Below are positions 52,612-53,238 of a stretch of DNA of 53,238 nt, piece after piece. The notes under the pieces are model-generated. The model searched no databases, was not told the DNA's origin, and worked only from the letters and a program-made list of their open reading frames with translations. The stretch's first letter is position 1. Each line of letters begins with the position of its first letter. Made by a program: the position numbers and the translations under genes. Source of the stretch: Lachnospiraceae bacterium (GTDB lineage Bacteria > Bacillota > Clostridia > Lachnospirales > Lachnospiraceae); assembly GCA_024685315.1 (NCBI GenBank), contig JAIKVW010000025.1, positions 1 to 53,238 on the forward strand. Direction: 5' to 3'.

Positions 52612-53198
52612 TTTATCGCGGAAAGCAGATCTTGGAATTCCTCAAATGCCGGGAGGTCCGGATTATCCGCTTTGATCTTTTCGGTGCTCCTGAACAGATA
52701 TCCTGCCTTGCTGGCCCGGATCATGCCCAGGTCGTTGTAACTGTCGCCGCTTGCTACCGTATCATATCCAATCGACTGAAGAGCCTTAACCGTTGTGAGC
52801 TTGCTGTTTTCAATCCTCATTTTATATCCTGTGATCTCTCCGCCCTCTCCTATCTCAAGGGTATTGCAGAAGATCGTGGGCATCCCGAGCTTTCTGATCA
52901 GCGGGCCCGCGAACTGCTCAAAGGTATCGCTAAGTATTATTACCTGGCAGACAGACCTCAGTTCATCAAGGAACTCTCTTGCACCGGGCAGCGGATCGAT
53001 CTTTTCTATAACGGCCTGTATCTCTTTGATGCCCAGACCGTGCTCTTTCAGTATTCCGAGACGCCATTTCATCAGCTTGTCATAATCAGGCTCGTCACGC
53101 GTGGTGCGGCAAAGCTCAGGGATCCCGCTCTCTTTGGAGAATTCGATCCATATCTCCGGTACCAGCACGCCTTCCATATCAAGACAGGTGATCACCAT
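52599..53198 (-). CDS. thrH: ThrH-type phosphoserine phosphatase/homoserine phosphotransferase
   Basis: A 199-residue HAD phosphatase. The first motif reads CLDMEGVLVPEIW, with D7 as nucleophile and Glu9 where most HAD enzymes have Asp; this DxE form and the VPEIW sequence are typical of ThrH. Further motifs are IILSDTF, the lysine in IENSKLTTVKAL and the metal motif ASGDSYNDLGMI. ThrH dephosphorylates phosphoserine and can move phosphate to homoserine. The start at 53198 is set by AGGAGGTATAGAT; the frame extends 11 codons upstream without a site. Confidence 0.9.
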   Translation of the reverse strand: MVITCLDMEGVLVPEIWIEFSKESGIPELCRTTRDEPDYDKLMKWRLGILKEHGLGIKEIQAVIEKIDPLPGAREFLDELRSVCQVIILSDTFEQFAGPLIRKLGMPTIFCNTLEIGEGGEITGYKMRIENSKLTTVKALQSIGYDTVASGDSYNDLGMIRASKAGYLFRSTEKIKADNPDLPAFEEFQDLLSAIKSDL

Positions 53199-53238
53199 AT
53201 CTATACCTCCTGCGTAATGCTTGGTCTGCAAATTCTTT

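Noticed and set aside
51040-53198. RiPP biosynthesis locus around the radical SAM gene
   Set aside because: No small precursor ORF, peptidase or exporter is adjacent; the neighbours are purC and a ThrH-type phosphatase.

Overview
The window looks like one contig from an anaerobic Firmicute of class Clostridia, most likely Lachnospiraceae. The evidence is the gene order priA-def-fmt-rsmB-rlmN-prpC-prkC-rsgA-rpe, a PASTA kinase, strong AGGAGG ribosome binding sites, Glu-Thr-rich surface proteins, an adjacent cdaA and ybbR, a flavodiiron protein, and HgdB/HgdC-type activase genes. This placement is inferred from gene content and style only. Nearly all genes are on the minus strand in tight operons with ATGA, TGATG and TAATG overlaps. 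I saw no rRNA, tRNA, CRISPR array, prophage or insertion sequence.

Left edge (1-761): two gene fragments meet at about position 380. One is the interior of a DUF4886/SGNH-like protein (minus strand) and the other is the C-terminal third of chorismate synthase (plus strand). This looks like a rearrangement or an assembly chimera. From 766 to 15532 a long minus-strand block runs priA, def, fmt, rsmB, rlmN, prpC, prkC, rsgA, rpe, thyA, dfrA, ilvE, lysA, pspC. It joins replication restart, translation start and rRNA/tRNA modification, the PASTA kinase/phosphatase pair, folate/dTMP synthesis and amino-acid synthesis.

15.7-26.7 kb: a divergent MurT/GatD-like pair in which both partners lack expected catalytic residues; a RelA/SpoT-like protein with a long uncharacterised C-terminus; a flavodiiron protein; phosphoglycerate mutase; a two-gene HgdB / HgdB-HgdC-fusion system; and a uracil/xanthine permease.

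26.7-34.1 kb: an operon of a MalY-type C-S lyase, a Glu-Thr-linker surface protein, a PAP2 phosphatase and an ornithine-racemase-like PLP enzyme; then a secreted coiled-coil/double-psi-barrel protein and a lactate permease.

34.4-45.6 kb: a long minus-strand chain reading, in transcription order, two membrane proteins, cdaA (c-di-AMP synthase), ybbR/cdaR, leuA, polyprenyl sugar-phosphate transferase, family-2 glycosyltransferase, CDP-glycerol-type glycerophosphotransferase and two CNNM/CorC transporters. It links c-di-AMP signalling to envelope polymer and ion functions, with leuA embedded in it.

45.7-53.2 kb: a membrane-anchored Hsp70-like ATPase with a two-TM partner whose C-terminus looks GrpE-like (the best candidate here for an undescribed system), then pyrC, purC, a radical SAM protein and a ThrH-type phosphatase.
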